12,977 bases of DNA from JBOFSQ01 sp051651625 (GTDB lineage Bacteria > Planctomycetota > Planctomycetia > Pirellulales > Thermoguttaceae). Under the pieces are notes generated by a model. That model was given only the letters and a program-made list of their open reading frames with translations, had not been told where the DNA came from and searched no databases. Positions 1 through 7,900 of the stretch are shown here, in pieces; the stretch's first letter is position 1, and every line of letters starts with the position of its first letter. The position numbers were made by a program, and so were the translations under genes. The stretch is taken from positions 1 to 12,977 of the forward strand of contig JBOFSQ010000059.1 in NCBI GenBank assembly GCA_051651625.1, read 5' to 3'.

Positions 1-231
1 AAGCGAGACACGCAAACCCCGAAGGCGACTTGCAACCAGTGCGAGTTCGTTACGGTGCCGAAGCCCTCATCGTTCAAAACCTCTTCACGTTACACGCGAG
101 CTTTCGCGTATGGCTTGATGCGATTGGATTTGAAGTCGAAACAGTGGTTTCGTCTTTTGAATACACCGAAAAAACGCGGCAGAGAAAACAAGCAGGCGGT
201 TGCGCTGGTGTGGCGTGAAGTCCAAGAGTGA
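1..231 (+). CDS. 3' end of an unrecognised protein gene (partial)
   Basis: Frame 1 is open from the first base of the window to a TGA at 229-231, giving 76 residues. The start lies outside the window. About 63% of codons end in G or C, like the neighbouring genes, which supports real coding. The fragment begins KRDTQTPKATCNQCEF, has a CxxC pair near residues 11-14, and ends in a basic and then hydrophobic stretch (KKRGRENKQAVALVWREVQE). I do not recognise the family and assign no function. A second forward frame (30-218) and a reverse frame (85-270) are also open here. The reverse one is explained partly by the hairpin repeat that follows, so frame 1 is my preferred reading without certainty. 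The hairpin at 243-277 begins 11 bp after the stop. Confidence 0.5.
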   Translation, partial: KRDTQTPKATCNQCEFVTVPKPSSFKTSSRYTRAFAYGLMRLDLKSKQWFRLLNTPKKRGRENKQAVALVWREVQE

Positions 232-242
232 ACGCTTCGTTT

Positions 243-277
243 CGTCATTCCCGCAGAGGTGGGAATCCATCCTGACG
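243..277. repeat. Hairpin repeat of the ATTCCC/GGGAAT type
   Basis: An inner stem pairs 247-254 with 259-266 (8 bp including one G-T pair) around an AGAG loop. An outer stem pairs CGTCA at 243-247 with TGACG at 273-277. The reverse strand reads GATTCCCACCTCTGCGGGAA, which resembles a short palindromic repeat found scattered in many bacterial genomes that often yields spurious MDSHLCGNDE-like peptides. It lies just 3' of the partial gene and could end or stabilise its transcript, but no T-run follows, so I do not call a terminator. Confidence 0.6.
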
Positions 278-307
278 GTACTTCTCAGACGTTATACTCT
301 CACGCTG

Positions 308-366
308 CACTCGCTTACGCTTCCCGCTCAGATTCGGGCACTCGCTTACGCTTCGTGTTCTGATTT
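308..366 (-). repeat. Two adjacent copies of the 28-bp repeat
   Basis: Copies lie at 308-335 and 339-366, both on the minus strand and separated by 3 bp. They share the core GAAGCGTAAGCGAGTG on that strand. The 339-366 copy is identical to the plus-strand copy at 11384-11411. The rest of 232-566 holds no gene I can support. Open frames across it (200-466 plus, 315-590 minus) are built largely from this repeat and run into the tRNA. Confidence 0.8.
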
Positions 367-566
367 TTTTCGCGCCGCTGGTTGCGTCGTTTGGCAACGT
401 TGCGGAGGCGAATTCGGGTGTGAATTCGGAGAACAGGTGTGTGAAAAAGTGTGTGAAGCAGGGTGAAAAACGGGCATATTTGACGCAAGACGCGAAAAAC
501 GCACTTCCTGAAACCCCGTGTTTTACAGCACCAGAGACAACGCGTCACACGGCAAGCAACGCTTAT

Positions 567-640
<74 letters not shown>

Positions 641-797
641 GTAAAATGTCGCGTGCAAACGTATCGCAAGCTGACAAACTGTAGAAAGTTGCAGCGGCGA
701 AAACGATGTGGCCGGAATTGTAACACGACTCGCCACGACGTCAACGGGGGCATATTCAGCCACCCCGCCACGCCCTACTCCCGTCACCGAAGCGGCG

Positions 798-806
798 TGA
801 TATAAT
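798..806 (+). promoter_or_regulatory. Extended -10 promoter element for the gene at 889
   Basis: The sequence TGATATAAT is a perfect extended -10 box: TGn followed by consensus TATAAT at 801-806. No recognisable -35 hexamer lies 16-18 bp upstream, which is typical of extended -10 promoters. Transcription would begin near 812-814, giving a leader of about 75 nt before the ATG at 889. The strand and position fit the isomerase-like gene. Confidence 0.55.
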
Positions 807-888
807 GCTGTCGCCCGTGGACGTTCTCCGACATGTGTAAGAAAACGTTGCCACGACCCGCACAACATTTTTTCACAAGGAGTTACCG

Positions 889-1794
889 ATGAACCGCCGC
901 AACTTTCTGACCGCTGCCGCCGCCACTACGGCCTGTCTCGCCGCCACGCAAGCCGTGCCACACGTCGCACAACAAAACGTCGCACTGGCCGCGCCCGCGA
1001 CAGATGTAAAGTTCCGCCTCTCCAGCCAACTCGGAATCATCCCCGGCGAAAACGATGCGGCAAAACTCAAAAAAATGAAAGAATGGGGGTGCGAAGCCGT
1101 CGAACTTGGCGGTCAAGGGAGAGACGTTTCGCAGATCAAAAAAATGGTCAGCGACGCCGGACTCGTCGTCTCCGCAATCTGCTGGGGTTCGTGCAACGGC
1201 GACCTCTGTAGCGACGACACTTCAAAGCGTCAAACCGGAATCGACAAACTCAAAGAACAACTCGAAGCCGCCGCCGAACTCAAAGCGGTCGGCGTGATCT
1301 ACGTCCCCGCGTTCAACGGACAGACCAAACTCACCAACCAAGAAATCCGTAAACTGCTGCTTGAGTTTATGCCCGGAGTCGCCGAGTTCGCGGCGAAACT
1401 CGGCACGAGCGTCATCCTCGAACCGCTCAATCGCGGCGAGGCGTTTTTCCTACGCCAACTCGCCGACGCCGCGTCAATTTGCCGCGACGTAAACTCCGAC
1501 GGCCTCGGAATGATGGGCGACTTCTATCACATGGCAATCGAAGAGACGAGCGACCACGGCGCGTTTCTCTCGGCTGGAAAGTATCTCAAACACGTCCACC
1601 TCGCTGGCGGCCCGCAAGACCCGTCGCGTACAATCCCGGGACAAAACAGTCGTCTCTTCGTCGATGGTTTTCGCGGTCTCAAGGAGATCGGCTATCAACA
1701 TTTTTGCAGTTTCGAGTGCGGCGTCCGTGGCGACAAAGACACCGAAATCCCGAAGGCAATCGCGTTCCTGAAGTCGCAGTGGAACGAGGCGTGA
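889..1794 (+). CDS. Exported sugar phosphate isomerase/epimerase-like TIM-barrel protein
   Basis: The 301-residue protein opens with MNRRNFLTAAAATTACLAAT, a short twin-arginine-type leader (RR at 3-4, hydrophobic stretch 6-20, likely cleavage near ALAA at 32-36), so it is probably exported folded. The mature part fits the xylose isomerase-like/AP endonuclease 2 TIM-barrel family, which includes hydroxypyruvate isomerases and sugar epimerases. Family-like metal ligands are Glu178 (ILEPLNR), Asp211 (GDFYH), His237 (KHVHLAG) and Glu276 (SFECG). The segment HLAGGPQDPSRTIPGQN resembles the hydroxypyruvate isomerase loop. The substrate cannot be set from sequence. The start is supported by AAGGAG at 877-882, 6 nt before the ATG. 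An extended -10 box lies at 798-806. The next gene begins 19 bp after the stop. Confidence 0.88.
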   Translation: MNRRNFLTAAAATTACLAATQAVPHVAQQNVALAAPATDVKFRLSSQLGIIPGENDAAKLKKMKEWGCEAVELGGQGRDVSQIKKMVSDAGLVVSAICWGSCNGDLCSDDTSKRQTGIDKLKEQLEAAAELKAVGVIYVPAFNGQTKLTNQEIRKLLLEFMPGVAEFAAKLGTSVILEPLNRGEAFFLRQLADAASICRDVNSDGLGMMGDFYHMAIEETSDHGAFLSAGKYLKHVHLAGGPQDPSRTIPGQNSRLFVDGFRGLKEIGYQHFCSFECGVRGDKDTEIPKAIAFLKSQWNEA

Positions 1795-1813
1795 AGGTAG
1801 CGAGGTTTTCCAA

Positions 1814-2365
1814 ATGGGAATTCGTTTCTTCTGTCCGAATGGACACAAGCTCAACGTCAAGTCGCACCTCGCTGGGATGGCTGGATACTGTCCAGACTGC
1901 GGGGAACGTCTGGTCATTCCGATGACCAGTACGCGACTCAGTAGCAAACTCGGCGGCGGACCAATCGCAGCGGCAACCGCCGAAGCGGTCGATCCGCACG
2001 ACGACGTTCGCGTCGCTGCGCACGACGACCTTCTCGCCGACAACAATGTTGCCAACGATGTCTTCGCCGACGCAGATATTGTGGAACTTCTCGAAGCCGA
2101 CGACGACGATCCGCCAACCCCGCACGGTGCTAGTGCGGCATCGGGCCGCATTCCGCCTTGTCTTGCGGTCGAAGGGATCGAGTGGTTTCTCCAAATTCCG
2201 GGCGGCAAACAATACGGTCCGCTGACGGGTGAAGTTCTCTTTTCGTGGCTCCGCGAAAAGCGTCTCTCCGGCGACATGCTCCTCTGGCGCGACGGCTGGC
2301 ACGAATGGCTCGAAGCACGCAAAGTAATTCCACCACAGTTGTTTCCGAAAATCGGGGCGAAGTGA
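1814..2365 (+). CDS. Zinc-ribbon and GYF_2-domain protein
   Basis: The 183-residue protein has three parts. Residues 1-35 form a treble-clef or zinc-ribbon-like motif with ligands Cys7, His11, Cys26 and Cys29 (CPNGH and YCPDCG). Residues 36-115 are a low-complexity, Asp- and Ala-rich acidic linker. Residues 122-178 match the GYF_2 domain: WFLQIPGGKQYGPLTGEVL, then LREKRLSGDMLLWRDGWHEW. GYF-type domains usually bind proline-rich or other short peptides. There is no signal peptide or membrane segment, so it is likely cytoplasmic. It starts 19 bp after the isomerase-like gene with a weak GAGG ribosome site at 1802-1805 and may share its transcript, though no functional link is evident. Proteins joining a zinc ribbon to GYF are common in Planctomycetota but uncharacterised. 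I infer a scaffold or adaptor role only. Confidence 0.8.
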   Translation: MGIRFFCPNGHKLNVKSHLAGMAGYCPDCGERLVIPMTSTRLSSKLGGGPIAAATAEAVDPHDDVRVAAHDDLLADNNVANDVFADADIVELLEADDDDPPTPHGASAASGRIPPCLAVEGIEWFLQIPGGKQYGPLTGEVLFSWLREKRLSGDMLLWRDGWHEWLEARKVIPPQLFPKIGAK

Positions 2366-2384
2366 GACGTAATGTCGAGTATGA

Positions 2385-2419
2385 CCTATAGGGCCTATAG
2401 GACGTATATGTCCTATAGG
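2385..2419. repeat. CCTATAGG-type hairpin between genes
   Basis: CCTATAGGAC (2394-2403) and GTCCTATAGG (2410-2419) form a perfect 10-bp stem around GTATAT. An extra CCTATAGG at 2385-2392 gives three copies of this self-complementary octamer. The hairpin starts 19 bp after the stop of the zinc-ribbon gene and ends 44 bp before the radical SAM start. It is related to the hairpins at 4866-4900 and 11460-11503. It could stabilise the 3' end of the upstream mRNA or attenuate read-through. No T-run follows. Confidence 0.75.
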
Positions 2420-2463
2420 GTGGGGCCAAATCGTCTATTGCAATCGCACAAAGGAGTGTCACC

Positions 2464-4833
2464 GTGAATACCACCGTGAAAAATCTTGAAATCGTTTACA
2501 TTGTTCCATCTCGCTACGACGACGACGGTTATGTGCAGCGGTGGACTTATGGTGTTGTGCCGTCGCATTCGCTGGCTGTCGTGAGTTGTCTCACCGAGGC
2601 GATGGCCGAACGAAAACCGTTCGGCGACGACGTTACAGTCCACGTTCACTGTTACGACGACAACGTTGAACGCGTTCCGTTTGAACGGATCGTGAAGTTG
2701 CACAAGCGGAGCGACACGCGGGTCGTCGTCGGATTTGTTGGCGTGCAGACGAACCAGTTTCCGCGCGCGGTCGATCTGGCACGGCAATTTCGTCAGCACG
2801 CGATTCCGGTCTTGATCGGCGGATTTCATGTGACCGGCGTCGTCAATCTCTTCGAGACACTGCCGCCAGACTTGCAACAACTTCTCGACGAAGGAATCTC
2901 ACTCGTCTGCGGCGAGGCCGAAACGGCTGGCGTTTTGGAGTCGCTCTTCGGCGATTTTCTTGACGAAGACAGTGCCGTCACTGTTCACAGACTTCTTGAG
3001 GAGGAGCCTCACACAAAGGCACAAAGGCACAAAGGAGTTTTAACGCCGCAAACACAAGATGACGGAAACATACGGAGTTTTCGTTTTCCGTTTTTCCGAG
3101 ATTTTCGTGTTCTTCTCCGTGCCTTTGTGCCTTTGTGTGAGAAAAAAGAACTGCCAACCAACGCAAACCATGCGAGAATACAAAACGTCACCGGACGCAT
3201 CTACCGTTTTCCGTTCGCACCTTCACTCGACGACGCCCCGCTGCCGACCGCAAATCCGAAGTACATCGATCACTTCGGCGCGAAGTGGGCGACGATTGAT
3301 TCGAGTCGCGGCTGCCCGTATGGCTGTTCGTTTTGCACGGTGATCAACATTCAAGGACGCAAGATGCGGTGCCGAAGTGCGGAGACGGTACTCAAAACGG
3401 TGCGGGAAAACTACGCCCGCGGCGTCGTCAACTTCTTTTTCACCGACGACAACTTCGCACGTTCAAAACACTGGCGAGAAATTTTTGACGGCCTCATCGA
3501 GCTTCAGCGTGAAGGAAAAAAAATCGGTTTTATGATGCAGGTCGATACGCAGTCGTATCGTATCGCCGACTTTGCTGCGAAGGCGAAAGAGGCCGGTTGC
3601 CGCAGTGTTTTCGTCGGGATGGAGAGCGTCAATCCGCAGAACATCGCCGCGTCGAACAAGTCGCAAAACAGCGTCGAACAGTATCGCCCGATGGTGTCGC
3701 ACTGGCAAGAACTTGGGGTGATGGTTCACGTCGGTTACATCATCGGTTTTCCGCACGACACGCAAGAATCGGTCGCTAACGACGTGCGATTCTTGCGCGA
3801 CAACGTTGGCGTCGATCTTGCGTCGTTCTTTATGATGACGCCGCTTCCGGGGAGCGTTGATCATCTCAACATGGTTAACAGTGCGATGAACGGTGGCGAG
3901 GCGATTGACCCCGACTGGAACAAATACGATTCGTTTCACGAGACGTTTTCGCACCCGCAGATGCACGCCGGCGAGTGGAAGGCGGCGACGCAGGCGGCGT
4001 ATAGTGAGTTTTACTCGAAGGAAAACATCGTAAACATTCTGCGGCGGACACCGCGCGAGCACTACTGGCTCGTCTTTTGGAACTTGATTTGGTACCGTTA
4101 CAGCGGCGTTCTTTCGGCGACGCACCCGATGATGACCGGATTTTTCCGCAAGAAATACCGGACGGAGCGGCGTCCGGGGTTGCCGCGTGAATCGGTCTTG
4201 CGATTTGCGTGCAGGCGCGTCCGCGAGTTTTTCAGCGACGCGGCGTCATACACGCAACTCTTTTTTGAGTTCCAAGAGATTTGGTTTCTCACGCGAAAAG
4301 ACCCAGAGCGAACTTTGGTGTCGTATCTCCCGACGACCGAGTGGTCGCAGCGTTGGGCGTCACTTCAGCAGAAGTTGGCGTGGTCGCAATTGTCGGGACG
4401 GTGTGAAGACTTGGTGACGGAGATGCGCACGTTTTTGGCGAACGTTTCGGCGTCGCTTCATCAGGCGAGTGAGCCGTTTGCGTGGACGTTTTCTGCGAAG
4501 GGTCAGCGCGACGCGGAGTCGTTCGAAGCGGTTGCCAGCGAGATCGATGCGTATTTGGCGACGATGGAGACGGCGAGTCCAGACCTCTCGCTCGTTCAGC
4601 GAACGCAGGCGTTTATACAAGATCGTCTCGCGCCGCGTTACGAGGAGTTGACGTGTCGTTACGTTGCACTGCGTCGCCGTGTGAACGACTGGCGACGCGA
4701 CACGCTCCGCTGCCTCCGCGAAGGACGCATCGTATCGAGCACGCTTAACGTGCTGACAAAACCGTGGCTCTTGTTCGCCGAGGCGTACCTCTCACTCCGC
4801 TTCAGCATCGCCGCAATGCGAAAAGAGATGTGA
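2464..4833 (+). CDS. B12-binding-domain radical SAM protein carrying an in-frame repeat insertion
   Basis: The 789-residue protein starts at a GTG preceded by AAGGAG (2451-2456, 7-nt spacing). A second in-frame GTG is at 2476. Residues 8-180 resemble the B12-binding Rossmann domain that precedes many radical SAM enzymes: VHCYDDNVERV near 61-71, VPVLIGGFH-like IPVLIGGFH at 114-122, and VCGEAE at 148-153. The canonical DxHxxG motif is not seen. Residues 246-460 are the radical SAM core, with the 4Fe-4S ligands Cys284, Cys288 and Cys291 in SRGCPYGCSFC, followed by FFFTDDNF, VGMES and GYIIGFPHDT. Residues 500-789 are a long, probably helical C-terminal region I cannot name. Residues 182-226 are encoded by a 134-bp repeat at 3008-3141, in the linker between the domains. 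The substrate is unknown. The gene converges on the kinase operon. Confidence 0.88.
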   Translation: MNTTVKNLEIVYIVPSRYDDDGYVQRWTYGVVPSHSLAVVSCLTEAMAERKPFGDDVTVHVHCYDDNVERVPFERIVKLHKRSDTRVVVGFVGVQTNQFPRAVDLARQFRQHAIPVLIGGFHVTGVVNLFETLPPDLQQLLDEGISLVCGEAETAGVLESLFGDFLDEDSAVTVHRLLEEEPHTKAQRHKGVLTPQTQDDGNIRSFRFPFFRDFRVLLRAFVPLCEKKELPTNANHARIQNVTGRIYRFPFAPSLDDAPLPTANPKYIDHFGAKWATIDSSRGCPYGCSFCTVINIQGRKMRCRSAETVLKTVRENYARGVVNFFFTDDNFARSKHWREIFDGLIELQREGKKIGFMMQVDTQSYRIADFAAKAKEAGCRSVFVGMESVNPQNIAASNKSQNSVEQYRPMVSHWQELGVMVHVGYIIGFPHDTQESVANDVRFLRDNVGVDLASFFMMTPLPGSVDHLNMVNSAMNGGEAIDPDWNKYDSFHETFSHPQMHAGEWKAATQAAYSEFYSKENIVNILRRTPREHYWLVFWNLIWYRYSGVLSATHPMMTGFFRKKYRTERRPGLPRESVLRFACRRVREFFSDAASYTQLFFEFQEIWFLTRKDPERTLVSYLPTTEWSQRWASLQQKLAWSQLSGRCEDLVTEMRTFLANVSASLHQASEPFAWTFSAKGQRDAESFEAVASEIDAYLATMETASPDLSLVQRTQAFIQDRLAPRYEELTCRYVALRRRVNDWRRDTLRCLREGRIVSSTLNVLTKPWLLFAEAYLSLRFSIAAMRKEM
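3008..3141. repeat. MITE-like palindromic repeat inside the radical SAM gene
   Basis: Positions 3008-3030 and 3119-3141 are perfect 23-bp inverted repeats containing CACACAAAGGCACAAAGG. The inner sequence is also imperfectly self-complementary (AACACAAGATGACGG against the reverse complement of the stretch ending CGTGTT), so the whole 134 bp could fold into one long hairpin. It carries no stop in the radical SAM frame and is translated as about 45 residues, including HTKAQRHKG and FVPLCEK. No clear target-site duplication is visible. Related CACAAAGG sequence recurs at 12886-12977. Confidence 0.88.
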
Positions 4834-4846
4834 AATCGCGTGTCTT

Positions 4847-4949
4847 GTGAAGTGCAACCCAAAGCCCCATAGGACATATAGGGCCTATATGTCCTATGGG
4901 ACTTGACTTTGGGTCGCACTTCACTCGCTTACGCTTCGTGCTCTGATTC
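4847..4949. repeat. Composite palindromic element between convergent genes
   Basis: From the outside in, the 18-mer GTGAAGTGCAACCCAAAG (4847-4864) pairs with 4907-4924 with one mismatch. Inside it, CCCATAGGACATATAGG (4866-4882) and 4884-4900 form a perfect 17-bp stem around a single G. A 28-bp repeat at 4922-4949 (minus strand) overlaps the right arm and runs into the end of kinase 1, supplying its stop codon. The element starts 13 bp after the radical SAM stop, so it is placed to act on the 3' ends of both convergent transcripts, as a bidirectional terminator or RNA-stabilising hairpin. No T-run is visible. Confidence 0.88.
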
Positions 4950-7900
4950 TGATTCACGACGCCTCTCATTTCGCAGCCACTTGGCGAGGGCTTTGCGGAG
5001 TTTCGACGGGTCAATCGGTTTGGTGAGGTGGTCGTTCATTCCAGCTGCGAGGCTGTCTTCAAAGTCGGACTGCATCGCGTGCGCCGTCATTGCGAGGATC
5101 GGTAGTTTGGCCATCCCCGGTTTGTCCATCTTGCGAATCGTGCGAGTCGCTTCGTAACCGTCCATGTTTGGCATCTGCACGTCCATCAAGATCAGATCGA
5201 AGTCGTTGTGTTTGACAAGATCAACCGCCTCAAGTCCGTCGCTGGCGATACGCAACTTGACGCCATAACTCTCCAGCAATTCACGCGCGACAATCTGATT
5301 GATTTTATTGTCTTCAACCAAGAGAACCTGCGCCCACGAAATATCTTGCTGTATGTAAATCGAAGTTGTCTCGAATAAAGCTCGCTCAGATTTGTCGCGT
5401 TTCAGGCAGACGGTAAATCGGAACGTCGTTCCGATTCCGGGCGTACTGCTGACAGTCATTTCACCGCCCATAAGCTCAACGAGATTTTTGGAAATGACCA
5501 GCCCAAGCCCAGTGCCGCCGTACTTTCGCGTTGTGGACGTGTCGGCCTGCGTGAACGCCGTAAACAGTTTCTCCAGTTGATCGTGCTCCATTCCGATCCC
5601 AGTGTCTTGAACCGAAAACGCCAGAACGATGACCGCACCGGCGGAGTCAACATCGTCGTCGAGTTCTTCACGAGTGACTTGGATAGTAATTCCGCCGTGT
5701 TCGGTAAACTTAACGGCGTTGCCGACAAGATTGAGAAGCACTTGCTTGAGACGTAGCGGGTCGCCGACGAGCGCGTCGGGGACGCTGTGATCGACCTTCG
5801 TTTGTAGTATCAGTTCCTTTTCGACGATGCGATGTTCGAGTACGTCGGCGACTTCCTGAAGTGCCTGACCGAGACTGAACTCAATGTCTTCCATCAGAAG
5901 TTTTCCCGCCTCGATTTTCGAGAAGTCGAGAATGTCGTTGATGATACCGATCAGACTGGTCGTCGCGCCTTGCGACTTTTCAAGATAATCACGCTGTTTC
6001 ACCGTGAGTTCGGTTTGGAGACAGAGATATGTCATACCGAGAATGGCGTTCATCGGCGTTCGGATTTCGTGTGACATGTTGGCGAGGAACTCGCTCTTGG
6101 CGAGGTTGGCTCGCTCCGCTTCAAGGCAGGCACGTTCCGCACTGTGACGCGCATATTCGAGACTGTTGACCAGTTTGTGTTTCTCGGTGATGTCGAGACA
6201 CATCAGAACCAGTTGGGTCTGTTCGCCTTCGGCTCCATAAGCGACCGTGAGAGAACAATCAGCCCAAACTGTATGGCCGTCACGGTGAACCAGCGGTAAC
6301 TCCATACGCAACGCCGTCTGACGCTCTTTGAGGCCTTTGTGTCGTATCGCCAGACCTTGTTCACGGGCGTAATCGCGGTAACACTCGTGCAGCTTTCGTC
6401 CGCGCATCTCACTCTCGGAAAATCCGAGCAACAGCTCCATAGCGTGATTGATCGTCTCAATCGTACCGTCTGGCGAATAGAAAAATATCGGGACGTTTCC
6501 ATTGAGAACCGCCGCCATCTTCGACTCGCTCCACGCGAGTTTGGTCGTCCGTTCGCTGACGATTTCCTCAAGCTCGTGCTGATACCGCTTGAGTGAGTCT
6601 TCGAGAGCCTTCCGCTGCGTGATGTTGCGAACGAAGTTGATCCCGCCGATGATCTCGCCATCGGCATTTAGCAGCGGATAGCTGTAGTGCTCAAGCCACA
6701 TCCCCGGCGTAGTAGCTGTCGGCGGGTCTTGGTGGATCGCGTATTCTGGTTCCCCATTCAAAAACATCTTCACCGCAGGGCAGTCGTCACAAACATTGTT
6801 GCAATCCGATGTCTCCCAGCACTTCTTCCCAACGAGCGGTGCGTAGGCGGCGTACATCTTGTCGAACGTCGGGTTTGTCCGCAGAATTGTGTAGTCGTGA
6901 TCGATTACGAAAATGCCGTCTTGAATGCTGTTGAAGATGTCGCGGACGAACTCTTCGTGTTCGCGCTGGAGCCGTTCCGCCTCGATTTGGGCCGACACAT
7001 CTCGGACCGTCATAAACACTGCGTTTATTTCGCCGGTATCGAGGTCGATCAGCGGCGACGTTGACAGAGATATGTGCTTCTTTATCGGCTCACTGAAACG
7101 GCGGTGCGTCGCGGGACAGCCGGTTCGGAACGTCTCAATCACGGGACACTGCGGGCACGGCTGCGTTCGCCCATAAAGCCGCTCGTAACAGACGTGGCCG
7201 ACAAGCGGCATCCGTGATTGAAACACCTTTTCGATAACGCTGTTAGAACGATGGATAACCAAGTCGTGGTCGATCACCAGCACACCGTTTTCGGTCTGAT
7301 TGATGACGTGATCGAGTTGGCGTTCGTGTTCGTTTTGAATGCGTGTGACGTGCGACTGCGACTCCAGCAAAGTTTTGCGCCGCCACGCAAACAACGCCTC
7401 CGACGCGACGATCAAGACCGCCAAAAGCGCGACAAACTGCGTGACGATGAAGCCGTAACCGAACAGTTCACGTCGGCTGCGGATGACGTTCCGCGTCGCG
7501 GTGATTCGGTCGTGATATTCCGTGTCAAACTCTTGAATCAGCGACGTGATTTCACGCAGCATCGCTTCGTGAGAATGGCACAAGAGTTCCACCAACGCTG
7601 GCGATGATTCGCCACTGGTGCTTTGGGGGGAATCGGCGTGCGCCGCATGTACAGAATCTACCGCCTCGTTAGCGACTTCTGCGATTCGCGTAATGTGCGA
7701 GTCGGCCTTTTGGAGTTTGGCGAACTCTTCTTTGGTGAGGTTTTCGTCTCGGAAGGCATCGAGCATCGAGCGCGACTGGGCGTCGAACCGCTGCCCAAAA
7801 TAAGTTTTGTCTTCTTTCCGATGCGGGATAACGCCGCGGTATTTGTCGCAGAGCGTTTTGAACTCGTCGTAGAAAGCGTTATCATTCGTCACACAATAGA

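Noticed and set aside
308..366. CRISPR array suggested by two adjacent 28-bp repeats
   Set aside because: There are only two copies, 3 bp apart and with no spacer-sized unique sequence. Other copies are scattered in both orientations, and no cas genes are present.
1474..2322. 282-residue reverse-strand open frame across the isomerase-like and zinc-ribbon genes
   Set aside because: It is antisense to two genes with clear domains and catalytic motifs, spans their junction, and has an Arg- and Ser-rich low-quality composition.
3009..3200. Small reverse-strand frames across the repeat in the radical SAM gene (peptides such as HKGTKARRR)
   Set aside because: They are translations of the palindromic repeat, which is open in several frames on both strands.
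2464..4833. Radical SAM gene as a pseudogene because of the internal repeat
   Set aside because: The frame stays open for all 789 codons, the CxxxCxxC ligands and downstream motifs are intact, and codon use after the insertion is normal.
4866..4900. Classical Rho-independent terminator
   Set aside because: The stem is perfect but AT-rich in its core, and neither strand has a T-run after it. It is recorded as a repeat with possible 3'-end function instead.
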